NCBI GenBank assembly: GCA_014526335.1
Contig: JACTAT010000044.1
Coordinates: 2,265,421-2,329,420, forward strand
Reading direction: 5' to 3'
Origin: Chrysaora quinquecirrha
Taxonomy: Eukaryota > Cnidaria > Scyphozoa > Semaeostomeae > Pelagiidae
Length of the DNA: 64,000 nt
Numbering within the stretch: position 1 is the first letter of the stretch; each line of letters opens with the position of its first letter. Of this stretch, positions 54,501-57,500 are shown one piece after another. Under the pieces are notes generated by a model, which did not search any database, was not told the DNA's origin, and saw nothing but the letters and a program-made list of their open reading frames with translations. Made by a program: the position numbers and the translations under genes.

Positions 54501-57500
54501 CCTATAAACCAAATATCACAACTAACCAAGCTCGTTGGGATGACTAAAGTCAATGTCTTCGTTTTAAAGAAAAATGGCCAAAATCTGTAAAACGAAGACA
54601 TCTCTATATCCCCAAATCTTTGGTTACACGCATATGGTTTTGGTCTAGATCATGAAGTATTCTTGCAAGGATTAATTTTTGATTTTATAGAGATGTCTTC
54701 GTTTTACAGATTTTGGCCATTTTTCTTTAAAACGAAGACATTGACTTTAGTCATCCCCATGAGCTTGGTTAGTTGTGATATTTGGTTTATAGGGTGCTCT
54801 GGACGTTATAAATGCAAGTATTCATGATCTAGACCAAAGATTGCGTGTTTTTTTATTTTATGGAGATGTCTTCGTTTTACAGATTTTGGCCATTTTTCTT
54901 TAAAACGAAGTCATTGACTTTAGTCATCCCCACGAGCTTGGTTAGTTGTGATATTTGGTTTATAGGGTGCTCTGGACGTTATTAATGCAAGTATTCATGA
55001 TCTAGACCAAAGATTGCGTGTTTTTTTGATTTTATAGAGATGTCTTCGTTTTACAGATTTTGGCCATTTTTCTTTAAAACGAAGACATTGACTTTAGTCA
55101 TCCCAACGAGCTTGGTTAGTTGTGATATTTGGTTTATAGGGTGCTCTGGACGTTATTAATGCAAGTATTCATGATCTTGACCAAAGATTGCGTGTTTTTT
55201 TGATTTTATAGAGATGTCTTCGTTTTACAGATTTTGGCCATTTTTCTTTAAAACGAAGACATTGACTTTAGTCATCCCTGCGGTTTATTCAATTTGTTTT
55301 GCTTGTTGTCTTGATCGTTGATCATGTTTCGTATAAGCGTATTTCATTGTATTCGATTTGGTTATTGTCTTTGGTCTTCGGTCTTCGTTTTGTTGTTCTT
55401 CGTTCTTCGGTTTTCGTTTTGTAGACTCCCAAGAAAACATTGTTCTTTTTTACAAACGAAGATACAATGAGTTGAGCGACAAACTGATCTGTACATGAAT
55501 AAATGGCAATTTATTTTGTGTCTCTTCCTCAGTCTAATAGCAAGTTTATTCACGTAATATTTCATTCATGTCGTTGTGGTTATCGTTTGACACTAATCAA
55601 ACAGAAAGGTCACAAACTAAATAGCAATATTTATCTTTTCTGTTCATAACGTCAATTAAAGTTTTTTTGGGTTTGCAAAAATAGATACTACCTGTAGGAG
55701 GGCTTCGAAACAAAAACGAATGTGAATACGTTCTGCTGCTATCACGATGTCCACACGCAAAGGGTTGAACAAAGTAAGGCAAACAAGCAGTATTACGTGA
55801 ATAAACTTGCTATTAAACTGAGGAAGAGAGACAAAATAAATTGCCACTGATTCATGTACAGATCAGTTTATCGCTCAACTCATTGTACCTTCGTTTGTAA
55901 AAAAGAACAATGTTTTCTTCTTCGAATTTATATTCATATATTAGATAATTCATATCATATGTTAGATATATTTTTTTCATGTTTTGTTAATATATATGTA
56001 TTAGACATTTTCGCAAATGAACCAAAACTGATATTCTTACACTTATATGATGAAATATTAAAGCAGTGTGAAGGTTCTCATGGCTAAAAAACGCACGGTT
56101 TAGCTTCCAAATTGCATTTCTTGTCAATGAGAATCGTTTAAAAAACGAAAATTCTCGGCAACCGCTACGAGAGTGCTTCTTGATTACTCGGGCCCTCCAC
56201 ATTACTTCAAGATAGCCTCCACATTACTCCGCAACCACCACATTATTGATGATATCCTCCACATCACTGATGATAGCCTCCACATTACTTTAAGATAGCC
56301 CTCCACAATACTCCGCAGCCACCACATTACGGAAAGATAGTCCTCCACATTACTGAACATCCTCCACGTTACTGAAAGATAGCCCTCCACGTTACTGATG
56401 ATAGCCCTCCACATTACTTCAAGATAGCCCTCCACATTACTCCGCAACCACCACATTACTGATGATATCCTCCACATCACTGATGATAGCCCTCCACATT
56501 ACTTTAAGATAGCCTCCACAATACTCCGCAGCCACCACATTACGGAAAGATAGTCCTCCACATTACTGAACATCCTCCACGTTACTGAAAGATAGCCCTC
56601 CACGTTACTTATGATAGCCCTCCACGTTACTTCAAGATAGCCTCCACATTACTCCGCAACCGCCACATCACTGATGATATCCTCCACATTACTGAAAGAT
56701 AGCCCTCCACATTACTGCGCACCCTCCACATTACTGAAAGATAGCCCTCCACATTACTGAACATCCTCCACATTACTGCAAAAATCCTCCACCTTACTGA
56801 TGTTATCCTCCACATTACTGAACACCTCCACATTACTGCGAAAATCCCTCCACATTACTGCACATCCTCCACAATACTGCGCAGACATTACCTAGGGTGG
56901 TTCGCGACGCCATGTTCAAAGTAGGGCGAAAACCGCTCTAAATTCAATGGCTGCCTATATGAGATTTAGCCTCTAATCACTATGAATTCGCGATGCCACA
57001 TTGAATTCTGTTGTGCTTCCATGACTGAGTGGGCAAAACCGCAAAAATTCATGGTAGCACAGGCTTACTTTCAATCAATATAGGCTTAAAAACTCTTTGT
57101 TATGCTTGAAAAGTCTATCTCACATCGAAATCTGATAACTTGGAGACAAATTGAGAGCTTATCTTCGCAGGATACGAATTTTAAAACTTTTCTCATATAG
57201 GCCGAAATTGAATTTAGAGCGGTTTTCGCCTCACTTTGAATATGACGTCGTGAACCCCGAAATTGTGTATAAAGTAGGGCTAATAGCTTAAGTACACGTG
57301 AAAGACAACGAAGGGCCAGTAGCCCAGGTATACGCGTACGAGGACGTAGGGCCAATAGCCAAAATATTGGAGAACGACAAACTAAGGCTAGTAGGCCAAG
57401 GATACGCAGATGACATCAGGTTCATCAGGGTCCGGTTTCCAGCTCTCAGTGTGTTAAAATAAATTTCATATTTTGTCTGTATTCATTTTTTGCACCTTAC

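Larger units (their letters stand above)
53210..56905. mobile_element. giant palindromic element 2 (3.7 kb) with 7-bp target duplication
   Basis: The element occupies 53217-56898. The ends ACCCTAGGTAATGTCTGCG are perfectly inverted and flanked by GGTTCGC at 53210-53216 and 56899-56905. Each arm runs: GTAATGTGGAGG satellite, then about 430 bases of unique sequence, then a 174-bp satellite. The arms meet near 54660. No coding gene is seen; the long open frames in the arms are artefacts of satellite repeats. Confidence 0.9.
53202..57264. mobile_element. MITE hosting giant palindrome 2
   Basis: Its right end reads AGAGCGGTTTTCGCC, then GTGAACCCCGAAATT at 57264. The left end, AATTTCGGGGTTCGC, lies at 53202-53216 and continues at 56906 with GACGCCATGTTCAAAG. 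Once the palindrome is disregarded, the two ends form inverted repeats of about 60 bases around a non-coding middle of some 250 bases. Confidence 0.8.
52895..57400. repeat. ~38-bp minisatellite interrupted by a MITE and giant palindrome
   Basis: Diverged units of the type AGTAGGGCTAGTAGCCCAAG then TATACGCGAACGACGA occur at about 52895-53195 and resume at 57268-57400. The interruption is the nested MITE and palindrome 2. Confidence 0.8.
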
